In this document: piece after piece, positions 1 through 7,882 of the stretch
Numbering within the stretch: position 1 is the first letter of the stretch
Layout: each line of letters begins with the position of its first letter
NCBI GenBank assembly: GCA_015056765.1
Contig: SVFQ01000015.1
Coordinates: 1-64,000, forward strand
DNA from: Lachnospiraceae bacterium
GTDB lineage: Bacteria; Bacillota; Clostridia; Lachnospirales; Lachnospiraceae
Direction of reading: 5' to 3'
Length of the DNA: 64,000 nucleotides
Translations under genes and position numbers: made by a program
The notes under the pieces: generated by a model
The model's input: the letters and a program-made list of their open reading frames with translations, nothing else
What the model was told of the DNA's origin: nothing
Databases searched by the model: none

Positions 1-1058
1 GTTACAAATATCTTAAGCAAAAGTGCTCCGTTAAAGTACATCAGGATACTGAGCGGGATAGTGATCACTGCTGCAATGATAAATGCCTGTTTTGCACTCT
101 GGCGGACACGGTCATAGAGACCTGCGCCATAGTTCTGTCCGGAGAATGTAGTAACTGAAGTTCCAAGGGAGCTGACTGTCATCCAGAATATTACATCGAT
201 CTTGCCGTATGCAGCCCAGGCAGCAGCTGTGTCATTTCCAAAGCCGTTGATGGCCGCCTGGATAAGGATATTTGAAAGAGTGTACATAGTTGACTGGAAG
301 CCGGCAGGAAGACCTATCCTGATGATCTTTGCAAACATCTGCATATCAAGCTTGATCCTGCGAATATACAGTTTGTGCATATCCTGGGACCTTGTGAGCA
401 TTACAACTACGATCACTGCGCTTAAAAGCTGGCACAGTATAGTTGCGATGGCTACACCCATAACGCCGTAGGAATCGCCTTTTTTGCCCATTCCAAGAAC
501 TATGACAAACAGCACATCCAGGAATATGTTTACGAAACAGCTGACTACGAGAATTATAAGAGGCCTCTTGGAATCACCTACAGCTCTTAATATTCCTGCG
601 CCCATGTTGTAGACAAGATTTGGTATCATACCAAGGAAATAGATCCGAAGATACAAAGTGGATGCTGCAGACTGCTCAACCGGAGTCTTCATGGCAGATA
701 TTATCCATGGCGCGATAGCATACCCTATAACAGTGATTATTGCCCCTCCATAGAGCGCGAGAGCGATGGAGGTATGTACAGACCTCTCGACCTCTTTTTG
801 CCTTGCTGCCCCATAGAATTGCGAAATAACGACGGTGGCTCCTGAAGACAGTCCCAAAAAGAAACCAAGGAACAGGCTGACCACCATAGCAGAGGATCCG
901 CCTACGGCGCCGAGGGCATCACTGCTTACCGCCCTGCCTACGATAACTGCATCTATTGTGTTGTAAAATTGTTGGAAAAAAGCCCCAAGAAGTAATGCCC
1001 AGAAATAGGCGAGCATATTCTTCCAAATAGGACCTTCTGTGATATTTACTTTTTTCAT
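1..1058 (-). CDS. MATE family efflux transporter (3' end outside window)
   Basis: Reading the minus strand from the ATG at 1058 gives an uninterrupted frame of about 352 codons that leaves the window at base 1. It starts MKKVNITEGPIWKNMLAYFW and contains the MATE signature FFQQFYNTIDAVIVGR, followed by repeated hydrophobic helices. MATE proteins are Na+/H+-driven exporters of drugs or metabolites in the cytoplasmic membrane, with two bundles of six helices; the C-terminal few helices are missing here only because the window ends. A TATAAT on the minus strand (1071-1066) ends seven bases before the ATG, so the transcript may be nearly leaderless. It is divergent from the tRNA array and related to the MATE gene at 1976. 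Substrate unknown. Confidence 0.93.
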   Translation of the reverse strand, partial: MKKVNITEGPIWKNMLAYFWALLLGAFFQQFYNTIDAVIVGRAVSSDALGAVGGSSAMVVSLFLGFFLGLSSGATVVISQFYGAARQKEVERSVHTSIALALYGGAIITVIGYAIAPWIISAMKTPVEQSAASTLYLRIYFLGMIPNLVYNMGAGILRAVGDSKRPLIILVVSCFVNIFLDVLFVIVLGMGKKGDSYGVMGVAIATILCQLLSAVIVVVMLTRSQDMHKLYIRRIKLDMQMFAKIIRIGLPAGFQSTMYTLSNILIQAAINGFGNDTAAAWAAYGKIDVIFWMTVSSLGTSVTTFSGQNYGAGLYDRVRQSAKQAFIIAAVITIPLSILMYFNGALLLKIFV

Positions 1059-1121
1059 AAGGTTGATTATACTCCATTTTATGGGCATTTGAAGTATAAA
1101 TAAAAAACATTAAAAAACGTG

Positions 1122-1151
1122 TTGACAATACCTCGCTGACCATTATATAAT
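1122..1151 (+). promoter_or_regulatory. Promoter of the tRNA array
   Basis: TTGACA (1122-1127) and TATAAT (1146-1151) are both consensus, with an 18-base spacer. They lie 41 bases before the first tRNA and fit a strong housekeeping sigma promoter for stable RNA. Confidence 0.85.
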
Positions 1152-1191
1152 ATCTCTTGCGTTACGGTTTTAGCCTTTGTAACTAAGACAA

Positions 1192-1266
1192 CGGGGTGTG
1201 GCTCAGCTTGGCTAGAGCACCTGCTTTGGGAGCAGGGGGTCGCAGGTTCGAATCCTGTCACCCCGA
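1192..1266 (+). tRNA. tRNA-Pro (UGG)
   Basis: Cloverleaf: acceptor CGGGGTG pairs with CACCCCG, discriminator A. The anticodon arm CCTGC/GCAGG has loop TTTGGGA, giving anticodon TGG; the T-loop is TTCGAAT. CCA is not encoded. First gene of the array. Confidence 0.97.
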
Positions 1267-1289
1267 CTTTTTAAGGATTAAGATCGTAC

Positions 1290-1360
1290 GCGGGTGTAGT
1301 TCAATGGTAGAACACCAGCCTTCCAAGCTGGATACGTGGGTTCGATTCCCATCACCCGCT
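1290..1360 (+). tRNA. tRNA-Gly (UCC)
   Basis: Acceptor GCGGGTG pairs with CACCCGC, discriminator T. Anticodon stem CCAGC/GCTGG with loop CTTCCAA gives anticodon TCC. The T-loop is TTCGATT. No encoded CCA. Confidence 0.97.
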
Positions 1361-1386
1361 TTAGCTTATTACAAGCTTCCATTTAT

Positions 1387-1460
<74 letters not shown>

Positions 1461-1478
1461 CTGAGATTTATCTCACAT

Positions 1479-1553
1479 GGTGGGTATGGCGCAGTTGGTT
1501 AGCGCGCCAGATTGTGGTTCTGGAGACCATGGGTTCGAGTCCCATTACCCACC
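1479..1553 (+). tRNA. tRNA-His (GUG)
   Basis: Anticodon stem CCAGA/TCTGG with loop TTGTGGT gives anticodon GTG. The acceptor GTGGGTA/TACCCAC is extended by the encoded G-1 (1479) opposite C73 (1553), the identity pair of histidine tRNA. Confidence 0.97.
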
Positions 1554-1608
1554 CTTTGATATGGAGACATATCAGCTAATCAGATTGGCAGAAGTTGCGT
1601 GTCAATAA

Positions 1609-1680
1609 TGGGCTATCGCCAAGCGGTAAGGCACAGGACTTTGACTCCTGCATTCACCAGTTCGAATCTGGTTAGCCCAG
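1609..1680 (+). tRNA. tRNA-Gln (UUG)
   Basis: Acceptor TGGGCTA pairs with TAGCCCA, so the first pair is U-A, as is usual for glutamine tRNA. Anticodon stem CAGGA/TCCTG with loop CTTTGAC gives anticodon TTG; discriminator G. Confidence 0.97.
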
Positions 1681-1702
1681 TTCTTTTTTATAAAGAGTAT
1701 AC

Positions 1703-1775
1703 GGGCCACTAGCTCAGTCGGTAGAGCACTTGACTTTTAATCAAGTTGTCTGGGGTTCGAATCCCCAGTGGCTCA
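1703..1775 (+). tRNA. tRNA-Lys (UUU)
   Basis: Acceptor GGGCCAC pairs with GTGGCTC with one G-U pair, discriminator A. Anticodon stem CTTGA/TCAAG with loop CTTTTAA gives anticodon TTT. Confidence 0.97.
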
Positions 1776-1777
1776 TT

Positions 1778-1812
1778 AAATAGTAATACTTCATTGAGGT
1801 ATTACTATTTTT
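1778..1812 (+). terminator. AT-rich hairpin inside the tRNA array
   Basis: AAATAGTAATAC (1778-1789) pairs perfectly with GTATTACTATTT (1799-1810) around a nine-base loop, and the 3' arm runs into a T stretch. It lies between tRNA-Lys and tRNA-Leu. The stem has few GC pairs, so it may be a partial terminator or a processing site. Confidence 0.5.
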
Positions 1813-1824
1813 ATATCAGCACAT

Positions 1825-1905
1825 GCGGGTGTGGCGGAATTGGCAGACGCGCCAGATTTAGGTTCTGGTGGTAACCCCGTGCAGGTTCAAGTCCTGTCAC
1901 CCGCA
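1825..1905 (+). tRNA. tRNA-Leu (UAG)
   Basis: Acceptor GCGGGTG pairs with CACCCGC, discriminator A. Anticodon stem CCAGA/TCTGG with loop TTTAGGT gives anticodon TAG. It has the short variable arm expected of a class II tRNA (81 bases). Last gene of the array. Confidence 0.97.
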
Positions 1906-1916
1906 TTTTGATGTAT

Positions 1917-1945
1917 AATCAAGGAGAGATCCTTGATTTTTTTTT
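1917..1945 (+). terminator. Terminator of the tRNA array
   Basis: AATCAAGGA (1917-1925), loop GAGA, TCCTTGATT (1930-1938), then a run of Ts to 1945. It ends the array about 30 bases before the downstream MATE gene. Confidence 0.9.
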
Positions 1946-1975
1946 ACCAGATTTTCTAATCTAATAGGAAACTAT

Positions 1976-3391
1976 ATGAATAAACAAACGAAAAACATGA
2001 CGGAAGGAACCCCACTGATTCTGATTTTGCAGTTTGCGCTGCCTTTATTAGCAGGGAATCTTTTCCAGCAACTTTATAATATGGTGGATGCCATCATCGT
2101 AGGTAGGTTCCTGGGCCCAAGAGCTTTGGCCGGCGTGGGCGCATCCTCCAGCGTGCAGTTCTTGGTAATCGGATTCTGCCTGGGTATCTGTAGCGGCTTT
2201 GCCATTCCTGTGGCCCAGAGGTTTGGAGCAGGGGATTACACAGACATGCGGAAGTACATCTTCCATGGCATTATCGTTACAGCAGCGGTGGCAGTGGTGG
2301 TGACCACTTTGACGGCCATATACTGCCCGCAGATCTTGGACTTAATGCGTACCCCTTCAGACATCTATCAGGACGCGTATACATATCTTCTGATCATTTT
2401 CCTGGGGATACCCTTTACGCTACTGTATAACTTCTTAGCGGGGGTTTTACGAGCCATAGGGAATAGTAGGACGCCATTTTATTTTTTGGTCTTCTCTACT
2501 TTATTAAATATCATTTTAGACGTACTCTTCATCGTAGTATTTGGTATGGGAGTAGCGGGAGCAGGTCTTGCCACGGTCATTGCCCAGGCAGCCAGTGGTG
2601 TAATGTGCTTCCTGCTGATTAAGTTTAAATACGAGATTCTTCGGCTTAAGAGGGAAGACTGTAAATGGAATCAGAAGCACTTCCGGTATCTGGTGGCTAT
2701 GGGCGTCCCCATGGGATTACAATACTCCATTACGGCCATCGGCAGCATGGTGCTGCAGGCTACCAACAATGACCTGCCGGCTGTAGAGGAAAGCATGCGA
2801 AGCGTGTATGTATCTGCCTTTGCGGCCGGAAGTAAGATTAAGCAGCTGACCATGTGCCCCTTTGATGCTCTGGCCAATTCAGTCTCTACCTTTGCCAGCC
2901 AGAATTATGGTGCAGGTAAAGCAGATCGAATCAAAAAAGGTGTACGACAGGGTGTGGCCATTGGTATGCTCTACGGTCTCCTCATCGGTATTGTTATGAT
3001 CTTCTTCGGAAGAGGCATGTCCACCATGTTTATTAAGCTGGATGCGGATGATTTGGCATTCACCACAGCAGTGCTAGATGCTTCCGGATTATACCTGGCA
3101 CGCCTTGGCATGTTCTACTGGTCTCTTGGCATCCTGAATGTGACTCGTATGACGGTGCAGGGACTGGGATACTCGGCTTGGACTCTTTTCTCCGGCATTT
3201 CCGAAATGATTGCCAGAATCGTGGTCAGTCTGTGCTTTGCACCTATATTTGGCTTTGGTGCCATTACTTTTGCAGACCAAGCAGCCTGGCTGTCTGCAGT
3301 TGCGTACATCCTGCCGGCTTGCATCCACTTTATGAACAAAGTGGCAAAGCAATTGGAAGGACAACAAAATTCATCAATCGTAGCAGAGTAA
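1976..3391 (+). CDS. MATE family efflux transporter
   Basis: A 471-residue protein, full length for a MATE exporter, with about twelve hydrophobic helices. The N-terminal signature (TEGTPLILILQFALPLLAGN, then FQQLYNMVDAIIVGRFLG) matches that of the partial MATE gene at 1-1058, so the two genes are paralogues on either side of the tRNA array. Family role: cation-coupled export of drugs or metabolites across the cytoplasmic membrane. The ATG at 1976 is used; the ribosome site before it is weak (AGGA at 1966-1969). It stands alone, with the tRNA terminator upstream and a 220-base gap before pta in which I found no convincing site. Substrate unknown. Confidence 0.95.
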   Translation: MNKQTKNMTEGTPLILILQFALPLLAGNLFQQLYNMVDAIIVGRFLGPRALAGVGASSSVQFLVIGFCLGICSGFAIPVAQRFGAGDYTDMRKYIFHGIIVTAAVAVVVTTLTAIYCPQILDLMRTPSDIYQDAYTYLLIIFLGIPFTLLYNFLAGVLRAIGNSRTPFYFLVFSTLLNIILDVLFIVVFGMGVAGAGLATVIAQAASGVMCFLLIKFKYEILRLKREDCKWNQKHFRYLVAMGVPMGLQYSITAIGSMVLQATNNDLPAVEESMRSVYVSAFAAGSKIKQLTMCPFDALANSVSTFASQNYGAGKADRIKKGVRQGVAIGMLYGLLIGIVMIFFGRGMSTMFIKLDADDLAFTTAVLDASGLYLARLGMFYWSLGILNVTRMTVQGLGYSAWTLFSGISEMIARIVVSLCFAPIFGFGAITFADQAAWLSAVAYILPACIHFMNKVAKQLEGQQNSSIVAE

Positions 3392-3611
3392 AAAGAGGCA
3401 AAAATGCCCTAACCACAATATCCTGTAGGAAACTTAACAAATATATCATAGTTTACTCTGACATATAGTAACCATGCGACTTTGACAAAAAAATAACGCA
3501 CTTAAAAAAGTACAATTTTCTTTCACAAAACTGTTTTCTTGTAAAGGTTAAAATGCGATAATTAGTGTAATAATTACGTTAGTACTATTTGTGTTTTTAT
3601 AGGAGGCAAAC

Positions 3612-4595
3612 ATGAACGGTTTTGGAGACATGATTCAAAGATTAAAAGAGAATCCTAAAACTATTGTATTCCCGGAAGGATCCGATCCTCGTATTTTAGA
3701 GGCAGCATCCAGATTACTTGCAAGCAGCTTTTTAAAGCCTATCTTACTTGGCAATGAAGAAGAGATTATCAAATCTGCCGAGGAAGCAGGCTATAACATC
3801 CGTGGTGCGAAGATCATCGATCCCGAGAACTATGACAAATTCGATGAGATGGTAGACTTGTTCTGCGAGCTTCGTAAGAGCAAGGGCATGACTCCTGAGC
3901 AGGCTATTCCGATTCTGAAACAGACTAACTATTTCGGAACTATGCTGGTAAAGATGGGCCTTGGCGATTGCTTACTTGGCGGCGCTACCTACTCTACAGC
4001 TGATACAGTACGTCCTGCACTGCAGATCATCAAGACAAAGCCGGAGAATACCATCGTATCTTCTTGCTTCATCCTGGTTCGTCCATCTGCAACCGGTGAA
4101 AACGAAGTCATCGCTATGGCAGACTGCGGTATCAACATCAATCCTAACGAAGACGAGTTAGTAGAAATCTGTGGCGAGACAGTAAACTGCGCACAGAGAT
4201 TTGGTGTCAATCCAAAGGTTGCATTCCTTTCCTTCTCTACCAAGGGATCCGCAAAGGATGCTACCGTAACCAAGATGCAGAATGCTACCAAGAAAGCACA
4301 GGAGAGATATCCTGAAATCCCTATCGACGGTGAATTACAGTTCGATGCAGCTGTAGCTCCTCGTGTAGCAAAACAGAAAGCACCCGGTTCTCCGGTAGCT
4401 GGTTACGCAAACACCTTTATCTTCCCTGATATCAATGCAGGTAACTTAGGATACAAGATTGCACAGCGTATGGGTAACTTCGAAGCATACGGCCCTATCC
4501 TTTTAGGCTTAAATGCTCCGATCAACGACTTATCCCGTGGATGTAATGCAATGGAAGTATACTCCATGGCTATCATCACAGCTAGCTTAGCTTAA
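3612..4595 (+). CDS. pta: Phosphate acetyltransferase
   Basis: 327 residues, the length of the short single-domain phosphotransacetylases. It interconverts acetyl-CoA and acetyl phosphate, the first step of acetate and ATP formation in fermenters. Recognisable family stretches are TIVFPEGSDPRILEAA at the N-terminus, SFSTKGSAKDATV in the middle and YANTFIFPDINAGNLGYKIA towards the end. The start is fixed by AGGAGG nine bases before the ATG. It stands alone between a long upstream gap and a strong terminator; acetate kinase (ackA), often next to pta, is not adjacent here. Confidence 0.96.
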   Translation: MNGFGDMIQRLKENPKTIVFPEGSDPRILEAASRLLASSFLKPILLGNEEEIIKSAEEAGYNIRGAKIIDPENYDKFDEMVDLFCELRKSKGMTPEQAIPILKQTNYFGTMLVKMGLGDCLLGGATYSTADTVRPALQIIKTKPENTIVSSCFILVRPSATGENEVIAMADCGININPNEDELVEICGETVNCAQRFGVNPKVAFLSFSTKGSAKDATVTKMQNATKKAQERYPEIPIDGELQFDAAVAPRVAKQKAPGSPVAGYANTFIFPDINAGNLGYKIAQRMGNFEAYGPILLGLNAPINDLSRGCNAMEVYSMAIITASLA

Positions 4596-4609
4596 TGAAA
4601 ACTGACTTT

Positions 4610-4641
4610 AAAGCGCCAACCAAAGGGTTGGCGCTTTTTTT
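4610..4641 (+). terminator. Terminator after pta
   Basis: Perfect 12-bp stem AAAGCGCCAACC (4610-4621) / GGTTGGCGCTTT (4626-4637) with loop AAAG, followed by a T run. Confidence 0.95.
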
Positions 4642-4772
4642 ATTTCAATAATAGCGAAAAATACGGTATTATCTTGCCAGAATGTGCATGGTCACTGGCA
4701 GCGCTATGGTATACTATGATAGTGTCCTATAAAAAACTTAGACACAGATAGAAAGAAAAACGAGGGAATAGT

Positions 4773-6473
4773 ATGAAACGAAACATAATTAGCAGTATCG
4801 TGACAGTTGTGCTTGGGGCAGCAGCCTATTATATTTTTCTACCGGCACTGAACATCAAATCAGAAGGATTGTGGTTTTTTGTGATACTTCTTTGCCTCAT
4901 CTATGGATTCGTAAGCGGCATCATCAAATATCATGAGGATGTGACCTTAGATCGAGAAGGCAACTGGGTTCCGCTGAACCAAAAGAAACGATTTAAAATT
5001 TCCAAAGGCAACTGGGGATTTCGCATAGCACTCATTATTTTTGCTTTGTATTGGGTCGTGTATGGAATCGGCAGCAGCAAGTTTTTCCACGCGAAAGCCT
5101 ATAGTGAAATCATCACAGTAAAAGATACGGATGCCAGTGTCATCCCTTCTTCTGAAAAAACAGACACCATCGCATTGATGGACACCAAGTCTGCAGAGAA
5201 GCTTGGTGATAGGGAAATCGGTGCCTTATCACAGGTGGTAAGCCAGTATGAAGTGGGAAGCTATACCCAGATCGATTATCAGGGCAAGCCTATGAAGATA
5301 GCACCACTACGTCATGCGGACTTTTTCAAATGGCTGAAGAATAAAGACCTGGGTACGCCGGGCTATGTCATGGTAAACCCGGTGGAGATGAAAGCAGAGT
5401 ATAAGGCTCTGGAGCATGGCATGAAATATGTGCCATCTTCTTATTTGGGACAGGATCTGACCAGATACTTGAGATTCCACTATCCAACTGTGATGTTTGA
5501 AGGAGCCCATCTGGAAATCGATGAAGACGGAAAGCCCATGTATGTCATTCCGACTTTTGATTTCACCATCGGCCTATTTGGCGGTTGGCAGGTAAATGGC
5601 TGCATCCTTTTAGACCCTAGTACAGGCGCACTGCAAAAGGTAGCCGTAAAGGATATCCCTACCTGGGCAGACGTAATCTACAATGGCAATCTGATTTGTG
5701 AACAGTATAATAATCACGCCATCTTAAACAACGGCTTCTGGAACTCCATTTTCGGACAGGTAGGCTGTCACAGAGTCACAGAAAGCAGCGAAGATGATGT
5801 GGCATCTGATTATGGTTATGTAGCAAAAGACGGCGATATCTGGATCTATACCGGCGTAACCTCTGTCAATGGCGATAGCTCCAATATCGGTTTTATCTTA
5901 TCTAATGAGCGTACAGAGGAGACCTTCTTTGTGCCATGCGCCGGTGCGGACGAGTTCTCCGCTATGGCAGCAGCAGAAGGTGAAGTGCAGGAGAAGCGCT
6001 ATAGCGCATCTTTCCCTTCCTTAATCCTGGTGGATGAGAATCCTACCTATATCATGGTGCTGAAAGATAAATCCGGCCTGGTGAAAATGTATGCCGCTGT
6101 AAACGTAGAGCAGTACAACATCGTATCTACCGCCACTAATCAGGACGAGTGTATCAGAAAGTACAAAGCTCTGCTGAGTGGAGAAATTACTGCAGAGGAA
6201 GCAAATTCAACCACCACGGAGGCAGCGCCTACAAGCCAGCAGCCCGTGGAACCTGCGGAAGAAAAGGTAGACCTAAGCACAGCACCGGAGAAAACCATCA
6301 CAGTAGTGAAGCGTGCGGAAGTAGTAGAAAATGGCAATACTTACCTGTACATCGTGGATCAGGACCAGAATATCTACAAAGCAAAGTATACCGATGTGAT
6401 GAATATGCTGCTTGTAAATGACGGCGATGAAATCACCATCCGTACAGACGGCACCTGGTATGAATTAAAGTAA
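4773..6473 (+). CDS. Large membrane-anchored protein of unknown function
   Basis: 566 residues; I do not recognise the family. Three hydrophobic segments lie near the N-terminus (about residues 5-25, 33-52 and 84-104). A long, probably extracytoplasmic region follows, with many aromatic and beta-type stretches (for example FDFTIGLFGGWQVNGCILLD). A spacer rich in Thr, Ala and Pro (about 475-500) precedes a small C-terminal domain of about 65 residues (ITVVKRAEVVENGNTYLYIV onward) that resembles a short beta-barrel fold. The ATG at 4773 has a weak AACGAGGG site. TATACT (4710-4715) could be the -10 of its promoter. No operon partner is evident; the GNAT gene starts 71 bases downstream. Confidence 0.85.
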   Translation: MKRNIISSIVTVVLGAAAYYIFLPALNIKSEGLWFFVILLCLIYGFVSGIIKYHEDVTLDREGNWVPLNQKKRFKISKGNWGFRIALIIFALYWVVYGIGSSKFFHAKAYSEIITVKDTDASVIPSSEKTDTIALMDTKSAEKLGDREIGALSQVVSQYEVGSYTQIDYQGKPMKIAPLRHADFFKWLKNKDLGTPGYVMVNPVEMKAEYKALEHGMKYVPSSYLGQDLTRYLRFHYPTVMFEGAHLEIDEDGKPMYVIPTFDFTIGLFGGWQVNGCILLDPSTGALQKVAVKDIPTWADVIYNGNLICEQYNNHAILNNGFWNSIFGQVGCHRVTESSEDDVASDYGYVAKDGDIWIYTGVTSVNGDSSNIGFILSNERTEETFFVPCAGADEFSAMAAAEGEVQEKRYSASFPSLILVDENPTYIMVLKDKSGLVKMYAAVNVEQYNIVSTATNQDECIRKYKALLSGEITAEEANSTTTEAAPTSQQPVEPAEEKVDLSTAPEKTITVVKRAEVVENGNTYLYIVDQDQNIYKAKYTDVMNMLLVNDGDEITIRTDGTWYELK

Positions 6474-6544
6474 AGGGATACATCAAAGGTCTACTACAAA
6501 GCAGCGAAGACAGGGATAATGCACTAAATGAAAGAGGGACAGTG

Positions 6545-7039
6545 ATGGAGTTAGTACGAGTACAAGATTCAGATTATAGGAAAACATATGAGTTATACAT
6601 GACATTTCCACAGAATGAAAATGGATATCTCAATAGCGTGTATGGATATGATTATGATAAGTTTCTGGAATGGATTGAGATGAAGCGAAGCTGGTCGGAG
6701 GGCAGAGACCTTCCGGATGGGTTCGTGCCGGATACAACTTATGTGCTGGTCGATGATGGAAAGTATGTAGGCGTTTTTAATCTAAGACATGAGCTAAACG
6801 ACTTCCTCAGAGAAGGTCCGGGACATATCGGATACTGCGTGTCTAAACAATACCGCGGGAAAGGCTACGCCTCTACTGGCCTAAAGATGGTACTGGCAAA
6901 AGCAAAAGAGAGAGGTATTGACGAGGCGTATCTTTCCGTAAACAAGGACAACCCCGCTAGCCTCAGAGTGCAGATAAAAAATGGTGCTAGAATAGACCAT
7001 GAGAATGAGACGGAGTATTTCACTAGGATACTGATATAA
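6545..7039 (+). CDS. GNAT family N-acetyltransferase
   Basis: About 164 residues. The second half carries the acetyl-CoA binding core of GNAT enzymes: GHIGYCVSKQYRGKGYASTG matches the motif A pattern R/Q-x-x-G-x-G/A, and NKDNPASLRVQIKNGA is the usual late helix. It resembles the RimJ/RimL-like group, which transfers acetyl groups to amines or protein N-termini; the substrate is unknown. The ATG at 6545 is preferred over the GTG at 6542 because AGAGGG sits at a good distance. A weak hairpin follows the stop, then a decayed region. Confidence 0.88.
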   Translation: MELVRVQDSDYRKTYELYMTFPQNENGYLNSVYGYDYDKFLEWIEMKRSWSEGRDLPDGFVPDTTYVLVDDGKYVGVFNLRHELNDFLREGPGHIGYCVSKQYRGKGYASTGLKMVLAKAKERGIDEAYLSVNKDNPASLRVQIKNGARIDHENETEYFTRILI

Positions 7040-7282
7040 GAGATTACCAGAAAAGTAAAAGGGAAGCATAAACGCTTCCGTTTAAGCAATAGAAACAACC
7101 TTCCGAGATGTACTGATTATGAGGAAATAAGAAAAAATAGATTATTAGACCCACTTTATCCCACTGATACCGAATTGACTGAAAAACTACTGGATAAAGA
7201 TATTCGACAGAAAATGCTCGCTAAGGCGATTCCGGAATTTTTAGCATTTAATATTGTCGAGAGTGAGGTAATAGATGAATGA
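7040..7282 (+). pseudogene. Remnant reading frame after the GNAT gene
   Basis: Directly after the GNAT stop the same frame stays open for 80 codons to a TGA at 7280-7282, with no ATG until 7214. The reading (for example LLDPLYPTDTELTEKLLDKD and AIPEFLAFNIVESEVIDE) looks like the C-terminal end of a real protein rather than random sequence. There is no start codon with a ribosome site, so I read it as a 5'-truncated remnant. It could also be an unrecognised short gene starting at 7214 (22 codons). Family not recognised. Confidence 0.35.
7058..7083 (+). terminator. Weak hairpin after the GNAT gene
   Basis: GGAAGC (7062-7067) pairs with GCTTCC (7074-7079); an AAA/TTT extension lies beyond one mismatch. 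It could end the GNAT transcript, but the T tract is only three bases. Confidence 0.35.
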
Positions 7283-7316
7283 CGAACAAAGGAGAGAATT
7301 ATATATGTCTACAAAC

Positions 7317-7350
7317 AAAGGTGATTACCCGGAGGGGTAATCACCTTTTT
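7317..7350 (+). terminator. Terminator in the decayed region
   Basis: AAAGGTGATTACC (7317-7329) pairs perfectly with GGTAATCACCTTT (7336-7348), followed by Ts. It separates the plus-strand remnant from the minus-strand remnant that ends at 7355. Confidence 0.85.
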
Positions 7351-7354
7351 CATT

Positions 7355-7732
7355 CTACAAATCCATCGCATCAAATACGTATTTCTGTACTAGTGCCTTT
7401 ACTTCATCTGTGTTGAGTGCACTGACTGTTTCTACATTTACAAATACTTCGTCGGATAATTTGACTGTGGCGATGTAATTTGAATAATTTGGCTTTTCGG
7501 TATTGAAGGCGTCGTTTGTGGATTCATAGGTGTAAGTATGAATCATCACTGGATAGCCGTTCATTTCGAACTCTTCACTACTGTAATCCTCTTTTTTGAT
7601 GCGAATGGCAAAATTATATTTGTCTAGTTCAGTGTCTGCATAGGGCATAAAGTTTTCCAAATAATTAGCGAAAGTAAAGCCCTCACTGACTTCTTGATTC
7701 TTTACAGCATCGAAATAACGCAATGTAACTTG
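7355..7732 (-). pseudogene. 3' remnant of an unidentified gene
   Basis: On the minus strand an open frame ends at 7355 with a plausible protein tail of about 125 residues (QVTLRYFDAVKNQEVSEGF ... KALVQKYVFDAMDL). Further upstream the same frame is only the antisense of the LacI gene and its promoter, so the 5' part of the original gene is gone. There is no start codon with a ribosome site near the break, which lies about 7733-7745 just beside the LacI promoter. The residues suggest a small secreted or lipoprotein-like beta domain, but I do not recognise the family. Confidence 0.5.
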
Positions 7733-7745
7733 CGAATGTAGCAAC

Positions 7746-7774
7746 TTGACAGATGAGTTGATATACGATATAAA
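7746..7774 (+). promoter_or_regulatory. Promoter of the LacI regulator-glgP operon
   Basis: TTGACA (7746-7751), 17-base spacer, TATAAA (7769-7774). The predicted start of transcription falls at the first operator (7781), so a bound repressor would block it. Confidence 0.85.
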
Positions 7775-7780
7775 TAAATA

Positions 7781-7793
7781 GAAAACGTTTTCC
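7781..7793 (+). promoter_or_regulatory. LacI-family operator 1
   Basis: GAAAACGTTTTCC contains the perfect palindrome GAAAACGTTTTC with the central CG typical of LacI/CcpA-type operators. It sits at the predicted +1 of the promoter at 7746. CcpA binding (a cre site) is an alternative reading. Confidence 0.75.
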
Positions 7794-7808
7794 GCGAGCA
7801 ATCGCGGA
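7791..7808 (+). other. GNRA-loop hairpin between the operators
   Basis: TCCGCGA (7791-7797), loop GCAA, TCGCGGA (7802-7808): a perfect 7-bp stem with a GNRA tetraloop at the very start of the predicted leader. It has no U tract, so it may stabilise the 5' end of the mRNA rather than terminate. Confidence 0.5.
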
Positions 7809-7826
7809 TTTATAAAACGGTTAAAA

Positions 7827-7839
7827 GAAAACGTTTTCC
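7827..7839 (+). promoter_or_regulatory. LacI-family operator 2
   Basis: Second exact copy of GAAAACGTTTTCC, 46 bp downstream of the first, centre to centre, and 44 bases before the regulator start codon. Two identical copies argue that this is a real binding site, probably for the adjacent regulator or CcpA. Confidence 0.75.
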
Positions 7840-7882
7840 AAAAGAAAACCAAAGCATCTTTTAAAGGCGCAAGGAGTGTAGA

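Noticed and set aside
3482-3516. TTGACA ... TACAAT as the pta promoter
   Set aside because: The two boxes are 23 bases apart, too far for a normal sigma-A promoter; no better pair was found in the gap.
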